This document shows, piece after piece, positions 1 to 11,201 of a DNA stretch of 32,856 bases. Position 1 is the stretch's first letter. Each line of letters begins with the position of its first letter. The position numbers and the translations under genes were made by a program. The stretch is from contig WTXD01000135.1 of assembly GCA_022496205.1 (NCBI GenBank), positions 1 to 32,856 of the forward strand, written 5' to 3'. The notes below the pieces were generated by a model. The model made no database searches. It saw only the letters and a list, made by a program, of their open reading frames with translations, and was not told the DNA's origin. This DNA is from Gloeopeniophorella convolvens. Taxonomy: Eukaryota; Basidiomycota; Agaricomycetes; Russulales.

Positions 1-2137
1 GTGATCTCCGAGGATAGGGTATCGAAGAGCGCGCGCAGCGTGGACAGGGCCTCAGCAGGCTGCGAGAGCCGGCGTACTGTGCCACCCCTGCGTTGAGACT
101 GTGGTGAAGGGGCTCCGCCGGGAGACCAGACCAAAGGTACAGCTGCTGCAGATGGCCGCGGATGAACGATACGTCTCGAGGCTGTATGAAGATAAGGACC
201 TGCCCTGCCCCAGTACCGTTGGAAGACGACGTACCTTGCCGAGCATGATGACAAACACAAGCGTGCGCGAGGGTTTGTATCCAGCCCGCAGGAGCGACTC
301 GGCCGCGGTCCTGTAAGTCAGGTCTTGTCAATGGCGGGAATCAGGGCGCAAGTGAAGAAACGCACAGCATTCCAACTGCACTCTCGACGTCGGCGAGAGT
401 CTCTAGGTAATCCGAATGGAAGCCGGCGCAGGTTGGGTGAGATGCTGGAGGGAATGTGTGATCCTGCGGAACGGAACGACCAAATTGTACTCTAAGTAAT
501 GCTATGCGTGTGGATCAGATGCTAGATCACTGTGCAGAGGTGATGCTGCACAAACCATGGCTGCTCGAGATAAGGACAGGTTTAGAAGCGGTTTCCTTTC
601 CCGGCCAGTAGAAGATAATCGCGGATTCAGTCACTTCAGTCCTATTGAGTGTATGACTGCAGCAGTGGCATTCAAAGATGAGCTCTGAAGGCTGTAGCGG
701 GCAGATAGACACACGCACACAAGAGGAAAAGTGTGTCCCAAATGCTCCCGCAGCCAAAAGGCCAAGCCATGCGCGCGGCCACCGTCGGCTCCGTATTTCT
801 CTCTCCTGTGCACAAATCAAACATGGGAAACTGAGACAGCAGATGGTGGACGCACGAGATCGTTAGCGCCTTATCGTGGGCTCCCTGTATCCATAGATTA
901 TACATCTCCGTACGGAGAGCAAAAGACACATGACTGGCCACCCTCTCGTGGCGCTCCGGGATGGGAGATGCGGCGGGTGAGTAGTAGGGAGTGGTCTCTG
1001 GGAGCACGCTCGCGACCAACGCGAAGCAGCAGAACGCGAGCAGGATCAGGAGTACAGGTTTTCCTACCGGGGGCAGGGGTTGGGAAGCGGTATGTCGTGG
1101 CCCGGCATGCTTCTCGGAGTCGGTCTTTTCAGAGAGCTGAGCGTCCAACGGTGTTGCCGCTTCGAGGTCAGGGAGGGCGTAAATGGAGTCCATGGTGTGG
1201 TAGGACGCCCCGGGGAGCGGCATGTGTGCCATAGGTGGCGGAGGCTGGGGAGGCGGCCGTGGCGCAGGCGGGCGGTGTGAGACGGTACGTTGGGTGGGTG
1301 TCGTAGTACATGTACCTGGGATAGGTGGAGGCGCGTATATATATGTCTGTGCACCGCCGATATCTGCTGTTTGCAGTGGCTCCAACTTCTGGTGCCTGAG
1401 CCCGATGCAGCGATGTTTCCAAACCGAGCAGAGCGCCCACCCATACCCGGCCAATTCAGACTCCTCCCCAGTCTCACTGTCACTCTTCTTGGACGTGCTT
1501 ACCCACCGCACAGACAAGAAGCACCTCGAGAGTCGCGACGGAACACTTCTCGGTCCCGTTCAGGATCAATGTGCGAACAAACATACACCGGTGGTCGCAC
1601 GTCCCTGTTTGAACACAGGGGCGAAATATCCATGTTCGCTCGCCCACTGAAGCTGAAGTAACGACGGTGGCTACTATGCATTATATGACGGAAGAAACAA
1701 TCACATCTGATATTGCATGACTATTGATACAATGTTGCACGGTGACCATAACACTTTAACCCATCCAGGACTGAATAATACGAGATTGCGTGTCCGGAAA
1801 CAGGGGTCCGGAAACTCAAACGGAACTCAGATAGTGTTCGCTGCAATTCGGGCGTGAGCATTCGGCACGCTCAGACATTCGGCGACAAGTATGACCGACC
1901 TCGTGATGCGGGAGCATTGGCCAGCCGGTCTGCGTTGTCCGCATCCTTGATGTTCCACTGTGTGGGCAGGCCCGGGACGCGGAGGTAGTGAGGACTGCGC
2001 GGTGTCGTGGTCCGCGAACACTGCGACGCAGGCGAGCTAGAACACGAAGTCGAGGTCGGTGATTGCGTATACGGCGACTCGTCGGAGGTGGTGCTGCGGC
2101 GCGACGGGATGGAGAGTGGGTGGAGATATTGGGTCAT
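1..2137 (-). pseudogene. Decayed M20 peptidase relative, copy 1 (cut by window edge)
   Basis: Reading on the minus strand from an ATG at 2137, coding blocks lie in order but in different frames. They are a Ser/Thr-rich N-terminus (2137-1871, closed by TGA), a proline-rich stretch with one membrane segment (about 1517-672, helix GKPVLLILLAFCCFALVASV), an AIIFYWPGKE...KPVLI block ending at 527, a block near 460-340, and a TAAESLLRAGYKPSRT block near 310-245. The last two pair with the intact M20 gene at 25666-28104 (FHWQGSEKALKPILLT and TAIETLLDAGLRPSRT), which identifies the origin. The zinc-binding GHQD motif of the intact gene is replaced by SSSHG, so no peptidase activity is expected. Relative to copy 2 there is an extra frameshift near 790-830, after the QFPMF residues. 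A TATAAA box on this strand lies near 2266. A strongly diverged gene with unusual splicing cannot be excluded. Confidence 0.62.
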
Positions 2138-3683
2138 TGTGGTGTTGCTACAGACACAGAAGCGCGATGGTCTGATGGTAGAGAGTAGAACCGCGGTGTG
2201 TATGTGCGGGGAGGTGTGGTGTGGTGGGTGATGGGATGGCCGCCAGGCTTGTCGTCGGCTTCCGCACTTTATACTTCGCGAAGCCCCTGGAGTAGTGGCT
2301 GCGATGAGCCAAGGCGGTGCAGCGATCATAGATCCACGGCCCACTCAGCCACAAGAGAATCGCTTGGCCGCGCCACGATGAAGGAAAGGGTCGAAAAGGA
2401 AGGTGCTGTCGAAGCGTTACACAGCGTGTGTCCGTGGAGGCCCCATCGCTCGGCGCCAACAAGCGCAGTTGTCGAATAAGCTGGTATGGCCGATGCACGG
2501 GAGGCAGCGCATGGTCACGCTGAAGTACGTTTGGACCTCAGGAACGACTTGCCGGCGGGGATCAATGTCAGCAGCGTGACATGGATGCGTACCGCATGTC
2601 CCGCATTTATACACATCCAGCTGTTCGAGAAGGCTTCGACCAGGTTTAAGCTGTGGGTCAAGTCGTAGGGCGGTGCTGGCGAAGCGTGGGCCCTTGGGTA
2701 CCAGAGCGGGAAAGCACGCAACACGTTAGACTGGCGGTAGCCATGGCACAGCCTTGAATGCCAAGGCCTTGAGTAATTTGTGAACCCATGTCACAGGGAG
2801 AGCTGAGGTGGAGGTGCTTTCAGCGATGATACTTACTGGCGCTGCGACAGTTTTGGCTGCGCCGGTTGTCCAAGTTCCGGCCCCGGCAATTGCACAAGCG
2901 GCAATTTGGTTCACCGCCGGGCGCCGGTCTTGGCCGCAGCGCGGCCGGCGCCTGACCGTGTCAGGACCTGCTGTCATGATCACTGGCCCAGACCTCCCTG
3001 CAGAGGCTCATGCGTGGGCTAGGTCAGGGCGGTTCTCCCATCGCTCAATACACCGCTTTCGCACCGGATCTTCAAGCTCAAGGTCACCAAAGTGCCGGTA
3101 GTCCCGTGAGGTGGAACCTCCAGCGCCCCAACTCACAGGATCCTCTCGTATATGCGCGAAATGCGGTTCGATGTATTTCGTGATGGTGCTTGCAGTATCT
3201 GCCAAATCTACACTGTGGCCCGCGACCTTTCGGCCTTGAGCTTGATCAAGTAAGTATTACAGAAACCTGGGGATGCATACACCCTCTTGTGTCGCCTAAT
3301 TTTTTGCCGCCATTAAGGCGAAGCAAACTCGAACATCCAAACGGGCGAAGCTGAATTTAGATGCAAGGTACCAAGCCCGAAAAAGCCGCAAAGCATGCTA
3401 TACGCGTGGGTGCCAAAGTGTGAGTGCCTTACTCCTGACATTTCTGACGCTGGAGGCCAAATCGCTATCTCAACAGTTGCTTGCCTGCACAGCATGTGCT
3501 TTGCGCCTCGCTCAATAAGACGCAATATATACCCATTTTTACCGTGTGAGAGTCCGAATCAGCACATGTGGCTTCGGCAGCTGATTCGGCTCTTGCAGTG
3601 ATGCCTGACCGCTCGAGTGCGACGCCTTGTAGGCCTTCTACTGGGCCTTATAACGATGGGTTCTCTCTAGCTCCCACGATCTC
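2138..3683. other. Non-coding part of duplication copy 1
   Basis: This lies between the divergent starts of the minus-strand M20 relative (ATG at 2137) and the plus-strand STAND start (ATG at 3684). A TATAAA box for the minus gene sits near 2266, about 130 bases upstream of its ATG. A TTATAACG site near 3648 precedes the plus-strand start. Short open frames here are not kept in the other copy, so I see no gene in it. Confidence 0.6.
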
Positions 3684-3923
3684 ATGTATGTGCAGTATCA
3701 GGCATCATCCATTTCTAAACCCGAGCTCCGCCTCCTTCCGGACGCTTTTCAACCGCAGGCATTGCTTGCGGCTGCCGCTGGATACGATCTCAAGTTGGTC
3801 CCCCAAATTCACCCGGGGACTCAAGACGAAGAGGGCCTCGAAAATGGAAGGGTGGCGATGATCTTGTTGGCCCGATGCTCGGGACAAACATTTTGTCGAC
3901 GGCGCTCATCGCGTGGAAAGTAG
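3684..3923 (+). CDS. Chimeric short ORF: STAND start joined to 7-helix gene exon
   Basis: An ATG at 3684 sits where the STAND gene of copy 2 starts (18840), behind the same TTATAACG control site. The frame stays open across the duplication junction near 3745-3765 and continues into the equivalent of exon 5 of the 7-helix gene (GYDLKLVPQIHPG, compare GFDLKLALEVHPG at 6560). A one-base deletion near 3871 then shifts the frame away from the expected helix, and it stops at 3923 after 79 codons. It is a by-product of the rearrangement. Whether it is expressed is unknown. Confidence 0.4.
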   Translation: MYVQYQASSISKPELRLLPDAFQPQALLAAAAGYDLKLVPQIHPGTQDEEGLENGRVAMILLARCSGQTFCRRRSSRGK

Positions 3924-4511
3924 TGTGCGTTCCCTCGAGTGACAATTATTCTCGCTTTCTCAAGGTGCCTCCAGGGAATATCATCGAACTATGAGCAAGT
4001 ATCCGCGGGAAGGGAGTGCCCCCGGGCGCGTAGGGAAAGTCTTAGGCCTTCTGATCGAGTTCGGCGTGGTCTACTGTCTTCTATGGGTAAGGAATATATC
4101 TTCTCAGGTTAGAGACGTGCCGCTCATGAGCGCCCGCAACAGATGTTCTACGTCCTGAGCGCGTTCAAAGTCCTTCCCGGCGCTGGCTCGTACATCTACA
4201 ACGTTGTCATGCTCTACGTCTCGGTGCGTCCCCCCAGCGGCACATGATTCCACCGGAGATCCTGGTGTTGATTTTACTGTCAGAGCATGTACCTGGCGGT
4301 CATCATCATCATCGTGTGCTTGCAAATTGGGCAACGGATATATTTTGCCGACGAGCCGGTGGTGGCTTCGAATGGAGTTCTGACTACCGTTTATTTCTCT
4401 CCCGGCAAGAGCGCAACAACCGGGAGCAGTGAGCCACGGACATTCATAAGCTCTGATGGAGGGAAGTATGAGGCGATAGAACTACGGGCGATGGGAAGCA
4501 AGCAGACATAA
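3764..4511 (+). pseudogene. 3' half of a seven-helix membrane protein gene
   Basis: This stretch has the last four exons of the family seen complete at 5864-7302: about 3764-3924, 3975-4086, 4143-4223 and 4284-4511, with GT-AG introns of 50-60 bases. The exons encode the end of helix 5, helix 6 (GKVLGLLIEFGVVYCLLW), helix 7 (SYIYNVVMLYVS, then MYLAVIIIIVCLQ) and a cytoplasmic tail. The last exon is 228 bases, the same length as in the complete gene. The upstream exons are missing, replaced by the duplicated segment. The first remaining exon has a one-base deletion (GCCCGATGC where GCNCCGATGC is expected). The other exons are clean, which points to a recent loss. Confidence 0.8.
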
Positions 4512-5480
4512 CGAGATGACACTGACGAAACGAACTTGGACGACGAGAGACGCTAGATATCCTAGAGCATGTAGTGCTTCGATCGTCCTGTCCTGTTATA
4601 ATTGACTTCACCTATACCGACCAACAGCAATCGAACAGACATCACATCTTGCATCTTCGAGAGTGATCTCTATGACGCGCGACGTTGCCCAAACATAAGA
4701 GAAAGGTGCCGAGAAGCCGACGTATCAGCGGAGTGGCTGGTAGATACCGAAGCTGAGTCATCACTGAGATCTCGTCGGACTGTATGTTGATTGGCCCAAA
4801 ACGTTGGTGTTGACTCTCTCTCCCAAGAATCAAGATCCACCTGCCGTTATGTTAGAGGTTCTTCCATCCTCTCAAGATATCTAATTCTACACAACGGTAC
4901 CGTGCGCCGATCAAGAATTTGTAGGTGAAACACCTGTCCTATCCATTACACGGGAACAATATCCCCTACCTTCGAATAAGCTACTACAACGCAATCAGTA
5001 AGTACTCACTCACAATCTACCTCTGATCATGAGCGACACACCATGGCACGCGCAGCACCCTCGAGCCACCAATATTACGCAACTTGCCCTCTCTGGTGGC
5101 ATACAAGAGCCAGTGGCAGTAGTCTTCTACCACGTACTCTGTGAACAATATTCCAGTGCCACTCAACAAACATAGTCAAGAAGTGGCAGGACCAGGGACC
5201 CTTCGAATTCTGATCTCCGCGGTGTTCGTGAGGCTTTTCTACAATCTCGGCGGCGTACTGTATGGCTGCGCACGAACCAGGATTCCTCAGCCATGTGACG
5301 CTACTCACCTGGTCGCGGATCCAAAAGGGGTGTATACATAGACTATCTGACAGCGCGTTCCCACCTTCATTCCCATCAGACTCCCTGGCGCCATCCGCCG
5401 AGGGTAGGCTCACTCGGAATGTAGGCTCAGACTACACAGCACTCATCGATTTGTTTCCAGAAACCAACCCTTCGTTGTTC
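4512..5480. other. Intergenic, no gene seen
   Basis: Only short open frames without splice continuity or family likeness occur here. I see no repeats or RNA genes. Confidence 0.5.
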
Positions 5481-5489
5481 GTGTTTCAG

Positions 5490-5863
5490 ATTGCATTATA
5501 TGTCATTTGTCGCCAGGCTCGCGCGACGCATCCACCGGCTGCAGTCGCGCGCACTGCTTCTTGTAGGCGGGCTCATCGCCCGAGCTGAGGTATCCAGGCG
5601 GGTGTGGCAGTTCCCACGCGGGCGTGATCTTTTGCAGTCGCGAAGGCAGCTTCCTGCCGTGCGGTTGCTGGGGGCGTTCTTGCGCCGCTGACGGCCCTTC
5701 GAGACGAGAATATGCGGGCCTGTCAGCCCTCGGCTGCCTGTACGTGCACTTTTTTGATCGGGGTGGTGCTGGGGAGTGTATATACCACACGACGTGCTCG
5801 GGGCGTGTGCCATTCTCTCTTTTCTGTCTCTTCACGCTTTTTCGTTACTTGTGGGCCCATGCG
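5490..5863 (+). promoter_or_regulatory. Control region of the seven-helix gene
   Basis: A TATA-type site (GTGTATATACC, near 5776) lies about 85 bases upstream of the ATG at 5864, followed by a pyrimidine-rich stretch. The region resembles 7990-8420, including CCGGCTGCAGT, the TATATAC site and the CT-rich leader. That suggests the control region was duplicated together with the gene start. Confidence 0.55.
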
Positions 5864-7302
5864 ATGTCCGCGTCTGAAGCTGCCGCGCTGGAGGGGTACT
5901 TCTATACCCAGTTCCGAAATGGCGTATGCTATAACCTCTCGACCGGGATAGTCTACGGTAGGTGTTGGCCTCTGCAACTGGGATATGATATCTTGGGCAG
6001 GCTCTCGCTGATCCGCGTTCTACAGGGATGTATTTCGCGATGTATTGGGTCTCCGTTCGCGTGCTTCTGTGCGTCGTCATATGCTGTTTTCCTGGAAACA
6101 CTGACGTGTCGCGCCCTGCAGCGCCGACGGCCCTCTAAGCAGATCTCGAGCAAACACGTTTATGTTCTCTGTCACCACCTTCATGTTCATTTTCGGGACA
6201 GTGGCGATAGTTCTTGGACCTGGGTTGACGCTTCAAGCCGTTCCTTTCATCGTTGAAGATTTCGACCCATCCTTCCCCGGCGGGTGGTCGAACCGCACGA
6301 CCAATACCGTGGCCGCTATTTTTGCAGTCATCACTCGGTTAAATGTGAGCGCTCTTGTCCTGCGTCTGTTCTGTGAGTGCGCGGCTGACGCTGGTCAGCC
6401 TATTCTCAGCGACGTTGTCTGTGCGTGGCGCGCTGTCGTGCTGTGGAGGTGGGATCGGAGGGTCTTGCTCATACTCGGAACTTGCATCCTGGGGACCCTT
6501 GGTACGTGTGGCCATGCTACTTCGCAGAGATGAATTTCTGACCACACCCGCAGGCGCCGCGGGATTCGACCTCAAGCTTGCCCTCGAAGTCCACCCGGGC
6601 ACCGAAAATGAGCGCGGTCTGCAGCAGGGGACGGTGGCGATGGTGATCGTGGCACCGATGCTTGGCACGAACATCCTGTCGACCTCTCTCATCGCCTGGA
6701 AAGCATGGCAAGTCTACGTCTACCCCTTTGGCGTGTGTCGGCTTGGGTCTCACGTGAGTTGATTAGGGAGTATCGCCGGCACGTCCGAGCGAACCTCAGG
6801 CATGGTAGCCCTTCCCAGCGTGTCGAGAAGGTACTCGCGTTCCTCATCGAGTCCGGATTCATGTACTGCTTACTTTGGGTGACTACTCGTCTCCTCCTGC
6901 ACCGCGAAAACACCGTCCTGAACGCTTCCGTGACAGATACTTTATCTCTTGACCGCCTTCAAGGTGCTTCCCGGTTCCGGTTCGTACATCGTGAACGTGT
7001 TCATGCTTTACCTTTCGGTGAGCTCTTTGACAGCTGTAATTTCCTCCAACACCGTCGCTGACGTATGTTCGCAGTGTATGTACCCAACAATTATCACGAT
7101 CATTGTGTGCCTGCAAGCGCGCAGCAGCTATGAGGCCCACTCAGGTCTCGCAGTTCCCTCAAACCAGGTAGTCCTCACGACCGTGGACTTTGCGGCCATC
7201 GGGGGCGTTCCAAGTACTCACCTGGAGACGATCTCGGAGGAGGGGAAACCCAGGAATGACAGTCTTCACGAGCGCAGTTTCAGGGGGGAGAGCTTGGTTT
7301 AG
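5864..7302 (+). CDS. Seven-helix membrane protein, complete (about 345 aa, 8 exons)
   Basis: My exons are 5864-5957, 6026-6068, 6122-6344, 6399-6501, 6554-6707, 6767-6878, 6937-7017 and 7075-7302. All join in phase (1038 bases, 345 residues), with stop TAG at 7300. An acceptor 18 bases later (exon 3 from 6140) would also keep phase. Membrane segments in order: YGMYFAMYWVSVRVLL, MFSVTTFMFIFGTVAIVL, TVAAIFAVIT...DVVCAWRAVVLW, RRVLLILGTCILGTL, VAMVIVAPMLGTNILSTSLI, VEKVLAFLIESGFMYCLLW and YIVNVFMLYLSCMYPTIITI. A glycosylation-type loop (NRT) lies between helices 2 and 3, and a Ser/Glu-rich tail ends the protein. It resembles an abundant unnamed family of mushroom membrane proteins of receptor-like topology; ligand and role are unknown. 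The intron after exon 5 appears to use a GC donor (GCAAGT). Partial relatives flank it on both sides. Confidence 0.85.
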
Positions 7303-7989
7303 TAGAAGGAATAGGAGGCGTGATCTTTCTTGGAAACCTGGCTGTGCGTTAGGTGCTTCTCTCCTTGCTCCCCTGATGGTTCATAGAGTGCTATCTTCTG
7401 CAGGTGGCATCAGGCCGGCAGTGGGGACTAGACATGCGTTGGTACTGGGCTTCTTTTGCGGATTCAGACTTACAAGACGCACTTTGATCTTCCATTCTAT
7501 GCACAGGTATGTCAATTGAGGACTCGTGTGTGAAACATTTGATGTACTCACCGTACAGGAATAGCATTCAGCGCGCCGTCTACCTCATTGGTTCACTGGT
7601 GTGTGCGTTCGAGCGATATTCCGTGACATGCATAGCACATCTTAGCCATCGACCTTGTATCACGACCCCTTCATGAATGAATCCAGGGATCTAGGTGGTT
7701 TTGAAGGTGTTTTGTGTGAATATCCCGCAACTCCTCAACCTACAACGCCAAACACATGTCTAATCTCCGCGGCTTTTTCAGGGCTCCATTTGAATGACTT
7801 ACGTCCCTATTGCTATTCAAGGCCTCGATATGTTGAGGTGGTCGACTGGCATGGCCGTGAATCTAAACGTATGTAGACCATCTGACAGCTCATTCTTCTT
7901 CCGCTGACTCCACCTCCCGGGCTCGTTACTGTTTGTTAAGGGCACGGCCCTATAACAGAGTGATAGCACGCGCCGGTTTCTGTCTGGAA
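7303..7989. other. Intergenic, no gene seen
   Basis: Downstream of the seven-helix gene. Scattered short frames only, and no likeness to neighbouring genes. Confidence 0.5.
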
Positions 7990-8450
7990 ACATAGGCTAC
8001 TCATGTTTCAGATGGAGTTCTGTACCGCTCGTCGTCAAGCTCGTGGATCCATCTCCCGGCTGCAGTTGTGCGTGCTGATTCCTCGGGGCGGCGTTATTGC
8101 GCGCGGAGTGGTGTTCATGCGGATTTCCCACGTGGGGCGTGAGGATCCTCTGCGATCGTGATGGCTCCTTCCCGTACAGGCTTTGCCGCTCTGGGGATTC
8201 TCGCCGCTGGGCGTCCTCTGGGTGGGAATGCAGGGGCTTGTCAGCTCGAGAAGGCACGTACTTCTCCGGTGTACCTAAAATGTTTCATGCTCCCCGTAAG
8301 AGTACTTGCCATCTGTGATCGTAATAGCCTTGGGTATGTATATACACAGTGGCGTTCCTAGAAAGCCGGGGACCACATCCTTGTTTCTCTCTTCAGTCTT
8401 TTGACTAGTCGTGGTCCCTCGCCATGTCGGATCCAGCAGCGCGCTCGGAT
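7990..8450 (+). pseudogene. 5' remnant of a seven-helix gene (control region and first codons)
   Basis: This stretch follows the control region of the complete gene. It has TTTCAGATG near 8006, CCCGGCTGCAGT near 8057, a GTATGTATATACAC TATA-type site near 8335, a CT-rich leader, and an ATG at 8424 starting MSDPAARSDG, which matches MSASEAAALEG of the complete gene. After about ten codons the likeness ends, and unrelated CT-rich sequence takes the frame to an early stop. It mirrors the 3'-only copy at 3764-4511. Confidence 0.5.
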
Positions 8451-10520
8451 GGGCCACTTTCCCGGACCCCTTCCCGATCCCCCCCCACTCACTCCCACTG
8501 CCACCTCACTCAACCCATATCCCTCTAGCATTCACAACCAAAATTTGGCCCCCAAGTCCCATATCCACTGGAAGACGATGCACAGGAAGACTACATTTTT
8601 GACTACGCAGTCATGACAGGCGCGCTGTCGCTTTATGTATATTTTTGTTCTATCCGGTCATTTGAGCCCTAGTTCCTGAAACTACATGCGGCTTCCCCGT
8701 TGTAAATGGGTTACAGCTCTTCTATAACCTTGTAGTATAAAGCGTAGTAAGTACAAGTCACGAATGGTATTGCTTCTACATTCGTATTATCACTTTCCGC
8801 TCTGTGCTCCCTCCGCTCACTCTCCCTCGTCTGACTTTGCTCCACGCCACTGCACGCCGTCGTTCCGGGCTGATTCGAACTCCACCATGGGAGCGGGAGT
8901 AGCATGGCGCCCATGGACCGGAGAGTGCGTCGCTGAAGAGGCAGAGCAATGACGGGGTGAAAGAGGTCGAGCTACTGGCGTACCGACGTGCTACATGCAG
9001 CACAGTGCACTGGAGCGCAGGGATAGATAAGTCCCAACGAGCAGGATGAGCAACGGCCCCACACTGCTATACACAGACGGAGGCATGGCGGGGAATGACA
9101 AGGGAGACTGAGGAGAGGGAATACTGGGAGGGCCCTTGATAGTGTTAGTATATGAGCGAGCGCCTGGCGCGCAAAGATGTTGTTGGTCACAGTCGCGAGC
9201 ACGGGGCGGAGGCGCACACCGTTCGGGAGGATGTGCTGCCCTACAGGGGGCGCTGGGATCGGTGGGGGCGCGGGAGGCGCGTCGGGCGGGACGGGCACAA
9301 TGGGCTCATTGTCAGGGAAGGGGGGAAGACGCACCAGTGACGCACCAGATGCAAGACACGCCGAGTCTCGAGACTCCAAGCTCCAAGTCTCCAACATCGA
9401 ACTCGGAGGTTCACGTTCAGCACCGTTGCTCCGCCAAATCGGCCAGCCGTGACTGGCAAAGAGAAGTCCAGGGATAGCCGACTCGTAGCCAACTCTCAGG
9501 GAAACGCGCGACTGACAACCGCAATGCAAACGACTGTAGTAGCCGGTGCTGGCAATGCCAGCCTGAGGGAGCTTGCCATCATTACAGCCGGGTACAAAAC
9601 TACAAGCCCCTTTTGCATCGCATCAGCAGTAGGCGGGCGAGAGCGGAGATGGAATGTAAGTGCTGGAACAATGTCCATTTATGTGACGACAACTTCGAAA
9701 ACCCATAAGTATCTTGCGGCGTTGTTATCGGGAAAGTCCGAATCTCGCCAGGGCCAGGCCCTGCCCAGCGCTACCGTGACGAAAGAGGAGCGCTTGACCA
9801 AGCGTGCAGGTCGACAAGGCACTGGCGAGACCTAGTTCTCAAACGTTTGGTAATGGCCCCGCACCGAGATGGTATGTACGCGCGCTGACTTGTGTTTGTT
9901 GATCTGCTCGTCGTCGTTTGACACCTTGGGGAGCAGCCTGGAGGAACTTGTTGCTGGCGGAGCAGTCTGGCGTGAGAACGAGGGGAAGCACCTGATTGGA
10001 GGAAGAGCCAGGCGCCCAATAATTATGCAGATGACAAGCACCTTGTCAGCAAGGCAACAATCGGGATGGGACGGGGGGAACAAAGTATCACACTGTAAGT
10101 ATAGGGAAATCTCAGTAAGTGGCAGCTGTTCTCGGACATTCGTTGACGAGCGGTAAGGTCACGGTTGAGAGGACAGGGCCGTCGTGAGCCTGGCCGATAA
10201 TTGATGTCAATATTGGGGGTAGGGATACGGCCGGACAATCGAGAGGAATCCTCCGCGCCCGCGGAAGCCCGCGGGCTTCGTCCTGGGGTGGCCTCCGTGA
10301 GAATCGTGCGCATGCGGGCCCGTGGTTGTTTGTACGCGCGGGTTCTCTCTTCTTGGCCTCCTTCTCCTCCGCCGTCCTTTGTCCTTTCGATAATGATCTT
10401 CCACTGGCCCTTTCCGTTGCTACTACTCCCATCCAGCTCTCTCGCCTCTACTTCGTCTGATTCTAGTCTATTTTCTCACCCATCCCTGGCACTTCGAGCA
10501 TGTCGCTCGCTCTTTTATTT
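8451..10520. other. Gene-poor stretch; weak minus-strand proline-rich ORF
   Basis: The longest frame is minus 9529-8972 (185 codons). It has a proline-rich middle and a hydrophobic C-terminal part, but no family I recognise, no clear partner exons and no relative in the window. A G-rich run on the plus strand (about 9240-9300) produces the prolines. Plus frames at 9449-9835 and 10201-10878 also lack recognisable content. I do not call a gene here. Confidence 0.4.
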
Positions 10521-10527
10521 CGGATTA

Positions 10528-10664
10528 CAGTCAAGCCTGTCTGAACCCATAGCGGTCTACGGAAAGTCGGGACTATGGGTTGGCACTGTCTATGGGTTTT
10601 TGGAGGCCCAAATTTATGCTTGCGTGGATTGGCGAACCCATGGGTTATTGGCAGGTTTGACAGT
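10528..10664. repeat. Short palindrome-rich element with imperfect inverted ends
   Basis: The left end, CAGTCAAGCCTGTCTGAACC from 10528, and the right end, read inward as CACTGTCAAACCTGCC from 10664, are imperfect inverted repeats. Inside, AACCCATAG (10544-10552) is mirrored by CTATGGGTT (10573-10581), and AACCCATGGGTT (10635-10646) is a perfect palindrome. The left end follows TA. The end sequence (CAGT-AACCTG type) recalls miniature elements of the Tc1/mariner-pogo group, but that placement is tentative. Confidence 0.45.
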
Positions 10665-11201
10665 GTCGCCTTGCCGCTTGCCCGCCCCTACCCCACCTCT
10701 AGGGTCTTTCGAGAAACATGTCGATGTCGCGACCCGCTTACACAGCTGTTACAACCGTTCAGAATCGAATAGCATCAAGCGATCATGTGGGTTTGTCTGT
10801 CACATCACATGCATAAATACACCTGTCGGTACCCTCTCATTCCCTAGACATATCTCCCTGGGTTTTCTTCTTCCATAATGCAGGTGAAGGGGTATAGGTG
10901 GGACATTCAGCCCGGGGTGTTACCGTCCTCACTGTCTTGTAGGACCATGTATCCGACGTCACCGAATCGCTCTGGACGAGTGAGGCTGATGAGAGACGTT
11001 CCGTCTGATTGGTGCAGCTGGGCTTACGTATGTGCTTTGGTCTGCTGTCCTATCGGCGCCTAAGGAACAACGGTCGCTACGTGGTGGCCTTGGCCCCTGA
11101 CTCTGATGTTCTACCCTATGACTTTGAAGCTCCGTTTGCCAACTACTGAATACTTCGTCTATTGAAGAGTGCAGTGCGGGGAGTGCTCTGTCCCCGGGTA
11201 C

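Larger units (their letters stand above)
1..3745. repeat. Segmental duplication, copy 1
   Basis: This stretch matches 14965-18905 from end to end with small insertions and deletions. Position 1 pairs with 14965, the ATG of the first coding block at 2137 with that at 17131, and the TATA-like site near 3648 with that near 18800. The best conserved part, 1871-2137 against 16865-17131, differs at only a few positions by eye. The window starts inside this copy, so its true left end is not seen. The right end lies about 3745-3765, where the match to copy 2 stops and sequence of a 7-helix membrane gene begins. Confidence 0.93.

Noticed and set aside
8972..9529. 185-codon proline-rich minus ORF as a gene
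   Set aside because: The prolines come from a G-rich run on the plus strand, and no partner exons, start context or relatives were found.
10201..10878. 225-codon plus-strand ORF
   Set aside because: It runs through the palindromic element and is rich in simple Ser/Pro/Leu stretches. No splice context or family likeness.
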